Positions 33,635-43,170 of a stretch of 64,000 nt of DNA are shown piece after piece. Positions within the stretch are counted from its first letter, which is position 1. Each line of letters opens with the position of its first letter. The stretch covers positions 62,001 to 126,000 of the forward strand of contig JBPKMA010000001.1 in NCBI GenBank assembly GCA_051293835.1, in the 5' to 3' direction. This DNA is from DATLZU01 sp051293835 (lineage in GTDB: Bacteria; Nitrospirota; Nitrospiria; Nitrospirales; Nitrospiraceae). A program made the translations under genes and the position numbers. A model generated the notes under the pieces. That model made no database searches and had not been told where the DNA came from. It worked only from the letters and a program-made list of their open reading frames with translations.

Positions 33635-35887
33635 GTGAAAGACAGTCAGGTCATCACCAAAGAGCTCATCGCGCAGCACAATCTCACCGACGACGAGTAC
33701 AAGAGGATCGTCGAGATTCTGGGGCGGGAGCCCAACCTGACCGAGTTAGGGATGTTTTCAGTCATGTGGTCAGAGCACTGCTCCTACAAGAGTTCCCGCG
33801 TCCATCTGAAGCGGCTGCCGACGACCGGGCTTCGCGTGGTCCAGGGGCCCGGCGAAAATGCGGGCGCGGTGGATATCGGAGACGGGCTGTGCGCCGTGTT
33901 CAAGATGGAGTCGCACAACCATCCGTCGTTCATCGAGCCCTACCAGGGCGCAGCAACCGGCGTGGGCGGGATTCTGCGCGACATCTTCACGATGGGGGCG
34001 CGGCCGATCGCGCTCTTGGACTCGCTGCGGTTCGGCTCGCTGGACAATCCCAAGAACCGGCATCTGTTCAGAGGCGTGGTGGCTGGAATCAGTTTCTACG
34101 GGAATTGCGTGGGCGTGCCTACCGTCGGCGGCGAGGTGGTCTTTAACGATATCTATTCGCTGAATCCGCTGGTGAACGTCTTCTGCCTCGGCATCGCGAG
34201 GAAGGACAAGCTCTTCAAGGGCACGGCGGCCGGTATCGGCAATCCCGTGATCTACGTCGGTTCGAAGACCGGGCGCGACGGCATCCACGGGGCGACAATG
34301 GCGTCCGATGCCTTCGATGCAGCGTCCGAATCCAAGCGGCCGATGGTGCAGGTGGGCGATCCCTTCACGGAGAAACTGCTTCTGGAAGCATGTCTGGAAC
34401 TGATGGCCGACGATCTGCTGGTCGGCATTCAGGACATGGGGGCGGCGGGGCTAACCAGCTCCTCGTGCGAAATGGCGTCGCGTGCCGGAACCGGAATCGA
34501 GTTGGATCTCAGCCGGGTGCCGCGCCGCGAACCGGGCATGACCCCCTATGAGATCATGCTTTCTGAGTCGCAGGAGCGCATGCTCATGGTGGCGAAAGCT
34601 GGCAAAGAAGACGAGGTCATGCGGATTTGTCGCAAGTGGGACCTGGATGTGGCCGTGGTCGGCCGGGTGACGGATGATGGCCTGTTGCGTGTCAAGGACA
34701 ACGGACAGGTGGTAGCCGAAATTCCGGCCAAGGCGCTCGCGGATGAGGGCCCGCGGTACGAGCGGCCGATCGCGCCGCCGTCCTATCAGGACTGGCTCCA
34801 GGCGCTCAACTATGATGCGCTGCCTGAAGTGAAGGATCCGCAGGGTGTGCTGCTCGCCTTGCTGGAGTCTCCGAACATCGCGAGCAAGCGCTGGGTATAC
34901 GAGCAATACGACCACATGGTGCAGACAAACACGATGGTCCGTCCCGGGTCGGATGCGGCGGTGCTCCGCATCAAGGGTACGAACAAGGCGCTGGCGGTGA
35001 CGACAGACTGCAACAGCCGGTACTGTCTACTGAATCCGTATGAGGGAGCCAAGATCGCGGTGGCGGAGGCGGCCCGCAATCTCGTCTGCTCAGGTGCCGA
35101 GCCGATCGGGCTCACCGATTGCCTGAACTTCGGCAATCCCGAACGGCCGGATATCATGTGGCAGTTCGTGCTCTCGATCGAAGGACTGAAAGACGCCTGT
35201 GAGGCGCTCGGCATTCCCGTCGTGAGCGGCAACGTGAGTTTTTACAACGAGACGAACGGCCTCTCGATCTACCCGACGCCGATCGTGGGCATGGTGGGCT
35301 TGATTGAGCCGGCCGATCGAGCGACGACGCAATGGTTCAAACAGGCCGGCGACGATATTATCCTGCTCGGCACGACCAAGGATGAGCTGGGCGGAACCGA
35401 ATATCTGCGGGTGGTCCATTCACGCGAGCAGGGCTCTCCGCCCCTGTTGAGCCTGGAGGCCGAACAGGCACTCCATGCTTGTGTGCGGCGACTGATCCGG
35501 GAAGGAGTGGTGCGTTCAGCGCACGATTGCTCCGATGGCGGGCTGGCGGTCGCGCTGGCCGAATGCACCATGTCTTCAGGCACCCGGCTCCTGGGGGCTG
35601 TGGTAAGATTGAACGCCCGCAGGCTTCGTCTGGACTCGCTGTTGTTCGGGGAGAGCCAGTCGCGGATAGTGCTGTCGGTCAGCCCCAACGAGAGGGATAC
35701 GGTCTTGCGCATCGCTTCGGAATCCAATGTGCCGGCCGAATTGATCGGAACAGTCGGTGGAGATCGGTTGGTGATCGAGGTGACGGCGGAAGGCGGGCGG
35801 TCCGGGTGTCGGATCGATGTGCCGGTCGAGACGCTCTATGATCGCTGGACGAACAGTTTGGAGAGAGCCTTAGGCAAGGGGCAATAA
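33635..35887 (+). CDS. purL: FGAM synthase subunit PurL (synthetase)
   Basis: The 750-residue protein is the small-type PurL that works with PurS and PurQ. It has MFSVMWSEHCSYKSSRVHLK, QGPGENAGAVDIGDG, VFKMESHNHPSFIEPYQGAA (catalytic and metal residues), GVGGILRDIFTMGARPIALL and the second-half repeat SGNVSFYNETNG and RSAHDCSDGGLAVALAE. It turns FGAR into FGAM with ATP and ammonia. The start is GTG at 33635, with AAGGAG seven bases upstream. purF follows 43 bp after its stop. Confidence 0.97.
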   Translation: MKDSQVITKELIAQHNLTDDEYKRIVEILGREPNLTELGMFSVMWSEHCSYKSSRVHLKRLPTTGLRVVQGPGENAGAVDIGDGLCAVFKMESHNHPSFIEPYQGAATGVGGILRDIFTMGARPIALLDSLRFGSLDNPKNRHLFRGVVAGISFYGNCVGVPTVGGEVVFNDIYSLNPLVNVFCLGIARKDKLFKGTAAGIGNPVIYVGSKTGRDGIHGATMASDAFDAASESKRPMVQVGDPFTEKLLLEACLELMADDLLVGIQDMGAAGLTSSSCEMASRAGTGIELDLSRVPRREPGMTPYEIMLSESQERMLMVAKAGKEDEVMRICRKWDLDVAVVGRVTDDGLLRVKDNGQVVAEIPAKALADEGPRYERPIAPPSYQDWLQALNYDALPEVKDPQGVLLALLESPNIASKRWVYEQYDHMVQTNTMVRPGSDAAVLRIKGTNKALAVTTDCNSRYCLLNPYEGAKIAVAEAARNLVCSGAEPIGLTDCLNFGNPERPDIMWQFVLSIEGLKDACEALGIPVVSGNVSFYNETNGLSIYPTPIVGMVGLIEPADRATTQWFKQAGDDIILLGTTKDELGGTEYLRVVHSREQGSPPLLSLEAEQALHACVRRLIREGVVRSAHDCSDGGLAVALAECTMSSGTRLLGAVVRLNARRLRLDSLLFGESQSRIVLSVSPNERDTVLRIASESNVPAELIGTVGGDRLVIEVTAEGGRSGCRIDVPVETLYDRWTNSLERALGKGQ

Positions 35888-35930
35888 ATCCGGTTTTACC
35901 GATCGTCCATCGTTCTTGACGGATAGCCTT

Positions 35931-37349
35931 ATGCAATTGATCGCTTCTGACAAGTTCCATGACGAATGCGCCGTTTTCGGCATCTACGGCCACAAGGAAG
36001 CGTCCAACCTCACCTACCTTGGCCTGTATGCGCTTCAACATCGCGGGCAGGAGGCCTCCGGCATCGTGTCCGGCGACGGCAACCATTTCTACGTCGAAAA
36101 GGGTATGGGGCTGGTTGCGGACATCTATACCAAATCGGTCCTCAAGCGCTTGCCCGGGCACATGGCCATCGGCCACAACCGGTATTCGACTGCCGGCGGG
36201 AGCGATTTCAAGAACGTCCAGCCGCTGATCGTCAATTTTGCTTTCGGCAATCTGGCGCTGGCTCATAATGGCAACCTGATCAATGCCACCGTGTTGCGGC
36301 ATGAACTGGAAGCCTACGGGGCGATCTTTCAATCCACATCAGATAGCGAAGTCATTATCCATCTGATCGCCCACTCGCGGGCGGATACGCTGCTTGCGCG
36401 GGTCATCGACGCGTTGAATCAGGTGCGCGGGGCGTTCTCCGTCGTGCTGTTGACGGACGAGGGCGTGATCGCCGCGCGCGATTCCTATGGATTCCGGCCG
36501 CTGTGCTTGGGGCGCCTGCGCGACAGTTGGTTGGTGGCGTCCGAGACCTGCGCTTTTGATCTGCTCGGTGCCGACTATGTGCGGGAGATCGAGCCGGGAG
36601 AATTGATCGTGCTGGATGAAAAGGGGATGACCAGTTACAAGCCGTTCCCGCCGACCAGGCCGGCCATGTGCGTCTTCGAGTACGTCTACTTCGCGAGACC
36701 GGACAGCCGGATCTTCGGTGCGAACGCGGTCTACACGACGAGAAAGGCGTTGGGCCGGCAGTTGGCGCAGGAGGCTTGGGTGGAAGCCGATGTGGTGATC
36801 CCCGTGCCGGACTCCGGCGTGCCGGCGGCGTTAGGCTACGCAGAAGGGTCCGGCATTCCGTTCGAGAACGGCTTGATCCGCAATCACTACGTAGGCCGGA
36901 CGTTCATCGAGCCAGAGCAATCTATCCGACACTTCGGCGTGAAGATCAAGCTGAACGCGGTTCCCGAGGTGCTGTCGGGCAAGCGGGTCGTGGTGGTGGA
37001 CGATTCGTTGGTGCGCGGCACCACCAGTCGGAAGATTGTGAAGATGATTCGCCACGCCGGCGCGAAGGAAGTGCACATGCGGATCAGCTCCCCGCCGATC
37101 ATTTCCCCCTGCTTCTATGGGATCGATACTCCGACGAAAAAGGAGCTCATCGCGTCCAGCCATACGATTCAGGAAATCCGCAAGTACATCACCGCCGACA
37201 GCCTGGCCTATCTCAGTCTGGACGGCATGCTGAAGGCCGCACCCGGCGCACCGCAGCAGTACTGCACCGCCTGTTTCACCGAACGCTATCCCATCTCCTT
37301 CACCCGCGCGGAAGAGCTGCAACTCGGGCTCTTCGACCCTTCGCACTGA
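35931..37349 (+). CDS. purF: Amidophosphoribosyltransferase, [4Fe-4S] type
   Basis: The 472-residue protein begins with a short propeptide before the N-terminal nucleophile Cys (FHDECAVFGIYGHKEAS), then GLYALQHRGQEASGIV and GHNRYSTAGGS. The PRTase site is VVVVDDSLVRGTTSRKIVKM. Cysteines at MCVFEYVYF, IISPCFYG and QYCTACF match the four ligands of the Bacillus-type Fe-S cluster, and the propeptide also fits that class. It commits PRPP to purine synthesis. The ATG at 35931 is preferred over a TTG 15 bases earlier. Confidence 0.96.
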   Translation: MQLIASDKFHDECAVFGIYGHKEASNLTYLGLYALQHRGQEASGIVSGDGNHFYVEKGMGLVADIYTKSVLKRLPGHMAIGHNRYSTAGGSDFKNVQPLIVNFAFGNLALAHNGNLINATVLRHELEAYGAIFQSTSDSEVIIHLIAHSRADTLLARVIDALNQVRGAFSVVLLTDEGVIAARDSYGFRPLCLGRLRDSWLVASETCAFDLLGADYVREIEPGELIVLDEKGMTSYKPFPPTRPAMCVFEYVYFARPDSRIFGANAVYTTRKALGRQLAQEAWVEADVVIPVPDSGVPAALGYAEGSGIPFENGLIRNHYVGRTFIEPEQSIRHFGVKIKLNAVPEVLSGKRVVVVDDSLVRGTTSRKIVKMIRHAGAKEVHMRISSPPIISPCFYGIDTPTKKELIASSHTIQEIRKYITADSLAYLSLDGMLKAAPGAPQQYCTACFTERYPISFTRAEELQLGLFDPSH

Positions 37350-37548
37350 AAGCTGTCGATCGTTGCGGGAAAGTTCGCACGATCGGATGTGTCCGCTCGA
37401 CAGCCGACACGCGTTCCGGCCGGTTGCTCCTGAAAAAAACCGCATGCTAGGATAGGCATGAACGGAGGAGTGAGAAGCGTGGAACGCTGAGATCTGAAGC
37501 GTCTCCACACATTGGAACTCGGAACTTCCGTTGGGTATGGAGGCCGCC

Positions 37549-38082
37549 ATGAATCGAAAACTGACCGCTTTTCTGGTCGCAGTGGTCTGTATGGCTGGAG
37601 CGGCGATTGCGGCCGCTGCCGGGTTTTTCAAGATCGGCGAGAAGGCTCCATCCTTTACGTTGACCTCGCTTACCGGTGAAACCGTCTCGCTGGAAAGCCT
37701 GAGGGGCAAGGTCGTCGTGCTGGGGCTTTTCCATATCTGCGAGCCCTGCATGATTCAAGGAACGAATCTGCAGAAGGTGTATGAGGCGACGAAGGGCAAG
37801 GACGTAGTGGTGATCGGCGTGAACTCCGCTGGCAACTCCAAGAAAGACGTGAGCGAGTTCGTCGCCTCCTTTCCCGTCAAGATCACCTATCCGTATCTAC
37901 TGGACCCGAACAAGGTTACGGACAAACTGTATGGTGGAGGGAAGTTCATCCCGAACGTATACGTGATCGACCAGCACGGGGTCATCCGCTGGCAGCGGGT
38001 CGGCAATATGGATCTCGCGGGGGCGGAGGTGATCATTCAGGAAGTGGAGAAGTTGCTGGCGAGCGGGAGCAAGTCGATGTGA
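37549..38082 (+). CDS. Exported TlpA/ResA-like thioredoxin-fold protein
   Basis: The 177-residue protein has a signal peptide (about 1-26, VVCMAGAAIAAAAG), the family block IGEKAPSFTLTSLTGETVSL and the redox site FHICEPCMIQG (CxxC as CEPC). The fold ends with FIPNVYVIDQHGVIRWQRVG, which contains the cis-Pro region. It is probably a periplasmic disulfide reductase, for example for cytochrome c maturation, or a peroxiredoxin-like protein. ATGGAGG stands eight bases before the ATG. It stands alone after purF. Confidence 0.88.
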   Translation: MNRKLTAFLVAVVCMAGAAIAAAAGFFKIGEKAPSFTLTSLTGETVSLESLRGKVVVLGLFHICEPCMIQGTNLQKVYEATKGKDVVVIGVNSAGNSKKDVSEFVASFPVKITYPYLLDPNKVTDKLYGGGKFIPNVYVIDQHGVIRWQRVGNMDLAGAEVIIQEVEKLLASGSKSM

Positions 38083-38234
38083 GCGGGACCTGTCACTGAC
38101 TAGCTCGTCCGTCCTCGCACCCCACCCCGGTGTAGGAACTCCGCTTCGGGCAGACGGACGTCCAGGTCAGTGCCGCCTGCTAGTTTGCTTTCGGCTCTGC
38201 TTAAGGAGAGAGAAAACGTGAAAGCAGAGTAAAC

Positions 38235-38474
38235 ATGGACGAACTGGAAGCGGGGAAGCGGAAGTTTCTCGATCTCGTGAAAGAAATCGACGCCGCCGTG
38301 CAGGTGGTGATCCCTGTGACGCCGTCGAACAGCATGTTTCTGATTTCTTTGACCAAGGGCCCCAATCGCAAATTCATCACTATTCTCGAAGACGATATCA
38401 TCGATCTTCCCCACGAAGCGGACATTCTGGCGAAAGTGACGAAGGTGGTCAAAGACGCCGTGGCGGGGCTCTGA
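38235..38474 (+). CDS. Small conserved-looking hypothetical protein
   Basis: The 79-residue frame starts MDELEAGKRKFLDLVKEIDA and contains SNSMFLISLTKGPNRKFITI, suggesting a small alpha/beta domain. No known motif is present. The start has only a weak ribosome-binding site. It lies 91 bp before the MBL-like gene on the same strand and may be co-transcribed with it. Confidence 0.65.
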   Translation: MDELEAGKRKFLDLVKEIDAAVQVVIPVTPSNSMFLISLTKGPNRKFITILEDDIIDLPHEADILAKVTKVVKDAVAGL

Positions 38475-38565
38475 AGCGGCGGAATGTGAAACAAGAAGAG
38501 GAAGCGATGATTTCCGCGACGAGTCCTGTCCCGTGGACCCGCCTCGCCTGTCATGCGGTTCTACC

Positions 38566-39162
38566 ATGAAGCAGCTCTTCCCTGGCATCTGGCAGTGGTC
38601 CTGGTTCTCGCAGGAGAAGCAACTTGACTTCAACGGGTTGTTGCTGAACGTCGGCGAACATCGGATCCTCGTCGACCCTCCCCCCATGATGCCGGACGAT
38701 CTGGAACAGGTCAAACGCGGGGGGGCGATCGATTACATCGTTGTCACCAATCGGGACCATGAGCGTGAGGCGGCAGCCTATCAAGCTGAATTCAAGTGCC
38801 AGCTCTACGTGCCGGAGGTTGATGCGCCGCAGATGCAAGTCAAGCCTACCAAGACCTTTCGGGACGGCGAACTGTTGCCTGGCGGCATCTGGGTTGTGCA
38901 TCTCAGAGATCAGAAATCGCCGGGAGAATGCGCGCTCTTTATCCCGCAGGGGAAGGGGATTCTCATTGTGGGGGATGCGTTGATCGGAAAACCGCCTGGC
39001 TCCCTCAGCATGCTCCCGGCGGACAAATATGCCGATGCTGCCAAAGCCAAGGAAGGTCTCCGCCGCTTGCTGCGCTACAATTTCGACGCGATTCTGGTCG
39101 GCGACGGCGTCTCCATTCTTGGAGGGGCCAAACCAACCCTCGAGCGTGTCATACAGAGCTGA
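38566..39162 (+). CDS. Metallo-beta-lactamase-fold protein lacking the usual metal motif
   Basis: The 198-residue protein follows the MBL fold layout: a first strand pair NGLLLNVGEHRILVDPPPMM, a motif-II position IVVTNRDHEREAAAYQAEFK, and a final ILIVGDALIGKPPGSLSML and LVGDGVSILGG. At motif II the canonical HxHxDH is replaced by N-R-D-H-E-R-E, so only part of the zinc site remains. It may bind one metal or none. Function is unknown; a broken TPR gene follows 11 bp later. Confidence 0.75.
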   Translation: MKQLFPGIWQWSWFSQEKQLDFNGLLLNVGEHRILVDPPPMMPDDLEQVKRGGAIDYIVVTNRDHEREAAAYQAEFKCQLYVPEVDAPQMQVKPTKTFRDGELLPGGIWVVHLRDQKSPGECALFIPQGKGILIVGDALIGKPPGSLSMLPADKYADAAKAKEGLRRLLRYNFDAILVGDGVSILGGAKPTLERVIQS

Positions 39163-39173
39163 ATCCGCCGCGA

Positions 39174-39963
39174 TGCGCAACGGGCTGTCTGAAGAGCTGA
39201 ACCGCCAGGGCAACGAACCCTTTTCGCGAGGCCATTATACCGAAGGCCTATCTTTGTTACGCGAAAGCGCTGGAGTGCGACCAGTCTCACTGGCGACCGT
39301 CGCGCGCTGGTGGCCACGCTCGGCAATCTCGGCAACATTTGCGCGGTCAGCGGACGGCGCGAAGCGGCGCAGGCCTCCTATCAGGATGTGCTCGAACTGC
39401 AAACGATTCTCGGTGACGAACGGGGTATCGGGACGACGTTGGCTAATCTTGGGAACCTGCGCGCGGACGCGGGGAATGGAACCGGCTCGCGCCTACTGCT
39501 TTGAAGCCTTGGACATCATGACGCGTACACATGACAAGGCCGTGTTTGGGCTGGTGGCCAAGGAGACAGGACAGTTTGAAGATCCGATCCGCTACTACGA
39601 ACACTCGCTGGTTTTGATGCGGCGTTTGGGCAATCAGGGCGGAGTTGCCGACGCCTGGCGCTGAGGGGACGGACCTACCTGGCTCAGAAAACGCTATGGC
39701 GAAGCCATCGCCTGCTGTCAAACAGCCAGGCTGTCGCCGAGCGGAGCGGAGATGAACTGCGGATCGGCGGCGCCCGCTATGTGCTGGCACAGTGTTGCGA
39801 AGCGTTGGGTCGGCTGCAGGAGGCCGCCGACCTGCTGGAGCCGGTTGTCTGTCTAGACCGGAAGCACTGCGTGCCGAAACTTGCGACATGCCTGGCGACC
39901 ATCTGGGCCTGTCTTGCCGGCCAAGTCCGATCCCGCTCTGCGCCGCGAGAGATGTCCCGATGA
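39174..39963 (+). pseudogene. Frame-broken TPR-repeat protein gene
   Basis: One protein is spread over several frames. MRNGLSEELNRQGNEPFSRG (from 39174) is followed by ALVATLGNLGNICAVSGRRE with AAQASYQDVLELQTILGDER, then EPARAYCFEALDIMTRTHDK, DPIRYYEHSLVLMRRLGNQG and finally CCEALGRLQEAADLLEPVVC. The repeating LGNLG...A..Y...L pattern is that of MalT/SARP-like tetratricopeptides. At least three shifts are needed to join the parts. The next gene starts inside its final frame (ATG at 39960). Confidence 0.7.
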
Positions 39964-40394
39964 CCAGCGCCTCCTCGTCCACTCCGTCCTGGGAACAGGC
40001 CCGCTCCTTGCTGTGCCAGATTGCGCCGGAGTTTTACGAACTGGAACCGGACGGAGCGCTGGTTCTGGACCCCGGCAGCGAAGGGTGGCTACTGGAGGTC
40101 ACGCCAGATGGGCGGCTGATCTGCCAGAACGGCCTCGCGATGGAAGACATTCAGGGCCTGATCTCCGGCGGCACGACGGAAGATCTCGGGACGGACGAGT
40201 TGGCGAAACAGGCCAAGTACTATCTCCAGCCGGCCGTTGCCGAGTGCTGCGCGTTTCTCCTCGACGCCGGCTTCCAAGAGGAAACCGAGATGACGAATCA
40301 GTACGTCGCCGTCATCTTCCACAAAACGATGGACTTGCGGAAGCTGGACGATCTCAAGGAGATGGTTCTATGGTGCCGCCGGCAGTTCGTGTGA
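39960..40394 (+). CDS. Hypothetical protein, soluble
   Basis: The 144-residue protein starts MTSASSSTPSWEQARSLLCQ, has a central beta-like WLLEVTPDGRLICQNG and a C-terminal helical part ending LDDLKEMVLWCRRQFV. Four cysteines are present without a recognisable metal motif. There is no signal peptide. The frame ends 19 bp before the methyltransferase gene, so the two are probably in one transcript. I do not recognise the family. Confidence 0.7.
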   Translation: MTSASSSTPSWEQARSLLCQIAPEFYELEPDGALVLDPGSEGWLLEVTPDGRLICQNGLAMEDIQGLISGGTTEDLGTDELAKQAKYYLQPAVAECCAFLLDAGFQEETEMTNQYVAVIFHKTMDLRKLDDLKEMVLWCRRQFV

Positions 40395-40413
40395 CCATGC
40401 TGCGTAAACGGTG

Positions 40414-41451
40414 ATGCCCATCCGTTCCTTTGAAGACTTCCGCGAGGCGGTATTCGCCTACCGTTTGCCGCGAATCATCCTCACCGCGCTGGACCTCGAT
40501 CTCTTCACCGTCGTTGGTTCCCGTTCCTGGACGATCGCCGAGCTGTCGAAGGAGGTGTGCGCAAGTCCGCGCGGGATTGACATTCTCTGCCGTAATCTCG
40601 CCGCTGCCGGCCTGCTCCGCAAGCGGAACGGGGTCTACCGGAACAGTCGGCTGGCCGCCGCCACCCTCAATGCGAACAGCCCGCACTATCGCGGCGCGTA
40701 CTTGCAGCTGTTGCGGGAACAGTGGAACGACTGGTCGCAATTGACCGCCTGCGTGAAGCGCGGCAAACCGGTGGCTCGTCAGGACCCGGATGACCCGGCG
40801 TATCGCCGCCGATTCACCTGGGCGATGCACCACCGGTCGATGGCGATCGCGCCCAAAATCGCTGCGCAGGTGAATCTTCGAGGTGCTCGGACACTGTTGG
40901 ATCTGGGGGGAGGGCCGGGCACCTATGCGTTGGCGTTTCTGGCCCGCAATCCGCGCTTGCACGCGACGGTCTGCGATCGGGCGCCGGCGTTGGGCGTGGC
41001 ACGGAAGATCGCAGCTTCCCACCGAGCAGGCGATCGGCTTTCCTATCTCCCTCTCGACTTCATGCGCGAACCTGTGCCTGGGCGCTATGATGTCATTTGG
41101 TACTCCAATGTTCTGCACATTTACTCGCCGGAAGAGAACCAGGCACTCTTTCGACGCCTGCTCCCGGTGCTCGCCCCGGGAGGGAGGCTGCTGGTTCAGG
41201 ATGCGTTTCTGCTGGATCGTGAAGGAATCTATCCGGTAGAGGCGAGTCTTTTCGCCGTGACCATGTTGCTGTTTACTGAAAGGGGCAACACGTACTCGAT
41301 TGCGGAGACGAGCCGATGGTTGCGGGAAGCCGGGTATGTGCGGGTCCGGCGCGTGAGGATGAAAAAGGGAGCTGAAGATTGGGAGGGCGGCTTGCTAGAG
41401 GCCTCGCGTCCGGCCGTCCGTCGAAAGACCAGCGCCGCCCCGGGCAATTAA
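40414..41451 (+). CDS. SAM-dependent O-methyltransferase (acetylserotonin-O-methyltransferase-like)
   Basis: The 345-residue protein has an N-terminal winged-helix dimerisation part (about 10-90, DLDLFTVVGSRSWTIAELSK) and a Rossmann methyltransferase part. Motif I is TLLDLGGGPGTYALAFLARN and the post-I acidic position is ATVCDRAPAL. Motif IV is GRYDVIWYSNVLHIYSPEEN, and the C-terminal block is LAPGGRLLVQDAFLLDREG. This arrangement is typical of class I plant-type/polyketide O-methyltransferases. The substrate is unknown. ATG at 40414 is taken; a GTG lies one codon upstream. Confidence 0.87.
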   Translation: MPIRSFEDFREAVFAYRLPRIILTALDLDLFTVVGSRSWTIAELSKEVCASPRGIDILCRNLAAAGLLRKRNGVYRNSRLAAATLNANSPHYRGAYLQLLREQWNDWSQLTACVKRGKPVARQDPDDPAYRRRFTWAMHHRSMAIAPKIAAQVNLRGARTLLDLGGGPGTYALAFLARNPRLHATVCDRAPALGVARKIAASHRAGDRLSYLPLDFMREPVPGRYDVIWYSNVLHIYSPEENQALFRRLLPVLAPGGRLLVQDAFLLDREGIYPVEASLFAVTMLLFTERGNTYSIAETSRWLREAGYVRVRRVRMKKGAEDWEGGLLEASRPAVRRKTSAAPGN

Positions 41452-41772
41452 GAGGAAATTCAACCGGCCGGTTGACTCGTTGAGCACGGGGCCGGAGGCC
41501 CGGGTTTCTGGTTGGGTTGCCTCCGTGGCCGGCGACTAAGCAGAAAAACCGTTCCAGATCACCTGTGCGGGTGAGCGAGAGCGCGGCGGTTGGATGCGCA
41601 ACGTGTGACAGGAGGGCCAGGCTCATCAACGCGACGAGCAGCCCCAACATGAGCGATACTGATTCACGGAGCGGGAGTCTCGCACTGATGGCCAACGCTA
41701 GTAAGCCGGGGCTTGCAGGAGCGCCGGTCTGGTGCGAAGGGCGGTCGTGTTCGGTCAGAAGGTTTTTTGCTG
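41452..41772. other. 320 bp without a recognisable gene
   Basis: A minus-strand frame crossing this stretch encodes one hydrophobic run (SLMLGLLVALMSLALLSHVA) but has no plausible start or family and continues antisense into the methyltransferase gene. I would not call it a gene. No terminator is evident. Confidence 0.35.
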
Positions 41773-42171
41773 ATGGGTCGGCATCCTGCACAGCCTGAAG
41801 CGCCGTGTGTGCTGATTTACGACGGCCAATGCCGTCTGTGCGTGACGGCCAAGGCGGGGATCGAGCGGCTGGATCGGAACACGGATCATCGATCGCCCGT
41901 CCGGTTCATTCCGTATCAGAGCGAGGAAGCGGCACGGTACTTGGGCGCGCAATACCGTCCCGGCCCTCCTGATATGGCCGTCCTGGTGGAGGCCGACGGT
42001 CAGCTTCGCCAGGGGCTCGATGCCTTTCTTGCTCTCTTGCCCGGCCTGAGGGGCGGCCGTCTTTTGCTAGCTTTGATGCGGGTACCTCTGCTCAAGCCCC
42101 TGGCTTATCTGGCTTATCGAATCATCGCCCGAAATCGGTATCGCTGGTTCGGCGAAATCCAGCCACGCTGA
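41773..42171 (+). CDS. DCC1-like thiol-disulfide oxidoreductase family protein (DUF393)
   Basis: The 132-residue protein carries the hallmark YDGQCRLCV (D-x-x-C-x-x-C at about residues 17-23) and the further family positions RFIPYQSEEAARYL and LKPLAYLAYRIIARNRYRWF. DCC-family proteins have a thioredoxin-like fold and are presumed dithiol oxidoreductases; their partners are mostly unknown. The ATG at 41773 gives the usual length of about 130. No strong ribosome-binding site is visible. Confidence 0.87.
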   Translation: MGRHPAQPEAPCVLIYDGQCRLCVTAKAGIERLDRNTDHRSPVRFIPYQSEEAARYLGAQYRPGPPDMAVLVEADGQLRQGLDAFLALLPGLRGGRLLLALMRVPLLKPLAYLAYRIIARNRYRWFGEIQPR

Positions 42172-42309
42172 TTTCATCGATCCTGGCTTCCTTCCCGAAA
42201 ATGTTCTTGGTGCTCCCCCTTTTCGAGGGGTTGGCCTGTCCTAAGCAGAATTTACTCCTGCTGCTCGCACAGCCAGAATCCCTTCACACTCGCCTTGGGC
42301 GTTCGTGAC

Positions 42310-43170
42310 ATGAAGAACTTGCCGCGCAATACCTGGATTGTTTGGTTGATGGCAGGAATTGGACTGCTGCTGTGGACCGGATCGGGATGGGGCGGCGAGC
42401 AGCCGTCTGGCATTCATGCCGACGTTCCCGTGCTTGCGGCCGGATTCGGGTTTCAAGCCGGCGGCGAGTCGATCATCATGATCAGAATCTACAACGCCCG
42501 GACCGGCGAAGTGCTCTCGGAAGAGTCCTTCGACTTGGCTGTGATCGAGGACGGAGCGCCGACCGCGGACCAGACCACCGGACGCATCTTTGCCGGCGGC
42601 ACCGGCGACGGGAATCACGTCGGCAGGGAGGGGCTGTCGCGATTCCTTCTACGCGTCTATGATGCTCAAACCGGAAACTATCTGTGGGAAGGTCAATTGA
42701 ATCTGACGATCAAGGATGAAGGAGAAACAGCTAAACCTGTTGCGCGGTTGGTCCGGCCCGCAGTCACGCTCAGGCGGGCTGCACAGGAAAGCGGCCCGAC
42801 CGTACAACCCTATTACCTCGTTCGAGCTCTCGATCCGAACACAGGATCCGTGGTGTGGCAGGACCAATTCGCACTCAACGAAAGCGGTCGTGGCACCAGC
42901 AAGCTGACAGGATATCGGCCGCTGCGGCCGGCTCCGTTCCGCGACCTCGGCCGAGAGTTTGAAATGATGGTGAGCGCGTACGACCGGGCAAGCGAAACCC
43001 TGTTATGGGTGGACACCTTCGACTCTTTGGAACAAGAGGCGGCGTCGGAACAAGAGGCGCGTGCCGGCGTATTGCCCTCGTGGCCGGGGAGGCAACGGAA
43101 TGCCACGGTCAGCCTTGTGGTCTGGAAACACGCCAACTCTGCGCCCCGCCGGTTTTCCGCTTTGCGATGA
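42310..43170 (+). CDS. Exported hypothetical protein
   Basis: The 286-residue protein has a signal peptide (about 1-29, WIVWLMAGIGLLLWTGSGWG). The mature part has three related beta segments: MIRIYNARTGEVLSEESFDL, LLRVYDAQTGNYLWEGQLNL and LVRALDPNTGSVVWQDQFAL, with a fourth weaker one MVSAYDRASETLLWVDTFDS. The unit (V-x-D-x-x-T-G-x-x-x-W) resembles PQQ/beta-propeller blades, but four blades alone would be incomplete. The 3' end overlaps the convergent peptidase gene by 62 bp. The family is not recognised. Confidence 0.75.
   Translation: MKNLPRNTWIVWLMAGIGLLLWTGSGWGGEQPSGIHADVPVLAAGFGFQAGGESIIMIRIYNARTGEVLSEESFDLAVIEDGAPTADQTTGRIFAGGTGDGNHVGREGLSRFLLRVYDAQTGNYLWEGQLNLTIKDEGETAKPVARLVRPAVTLRRAAQESGPTVQPYYLVRALDPNTGSVVWQDQFALNESGRGTSKLTGYRPLRPAPFRDLGREFEMMVSAYDRASETLLWVDTFDSLEQEAASEQEARAGVLPSWPGRQRNATVSLVVWKHANSAPRRFSALR

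Noticed and set aside
41273..41791. A 172-codon minus-strand frame with one hydrophobic run
   Set aside because: Its 3' third is antisense to the O-methyltransferase C-terminus, and no convincing start or homologous family supports it.
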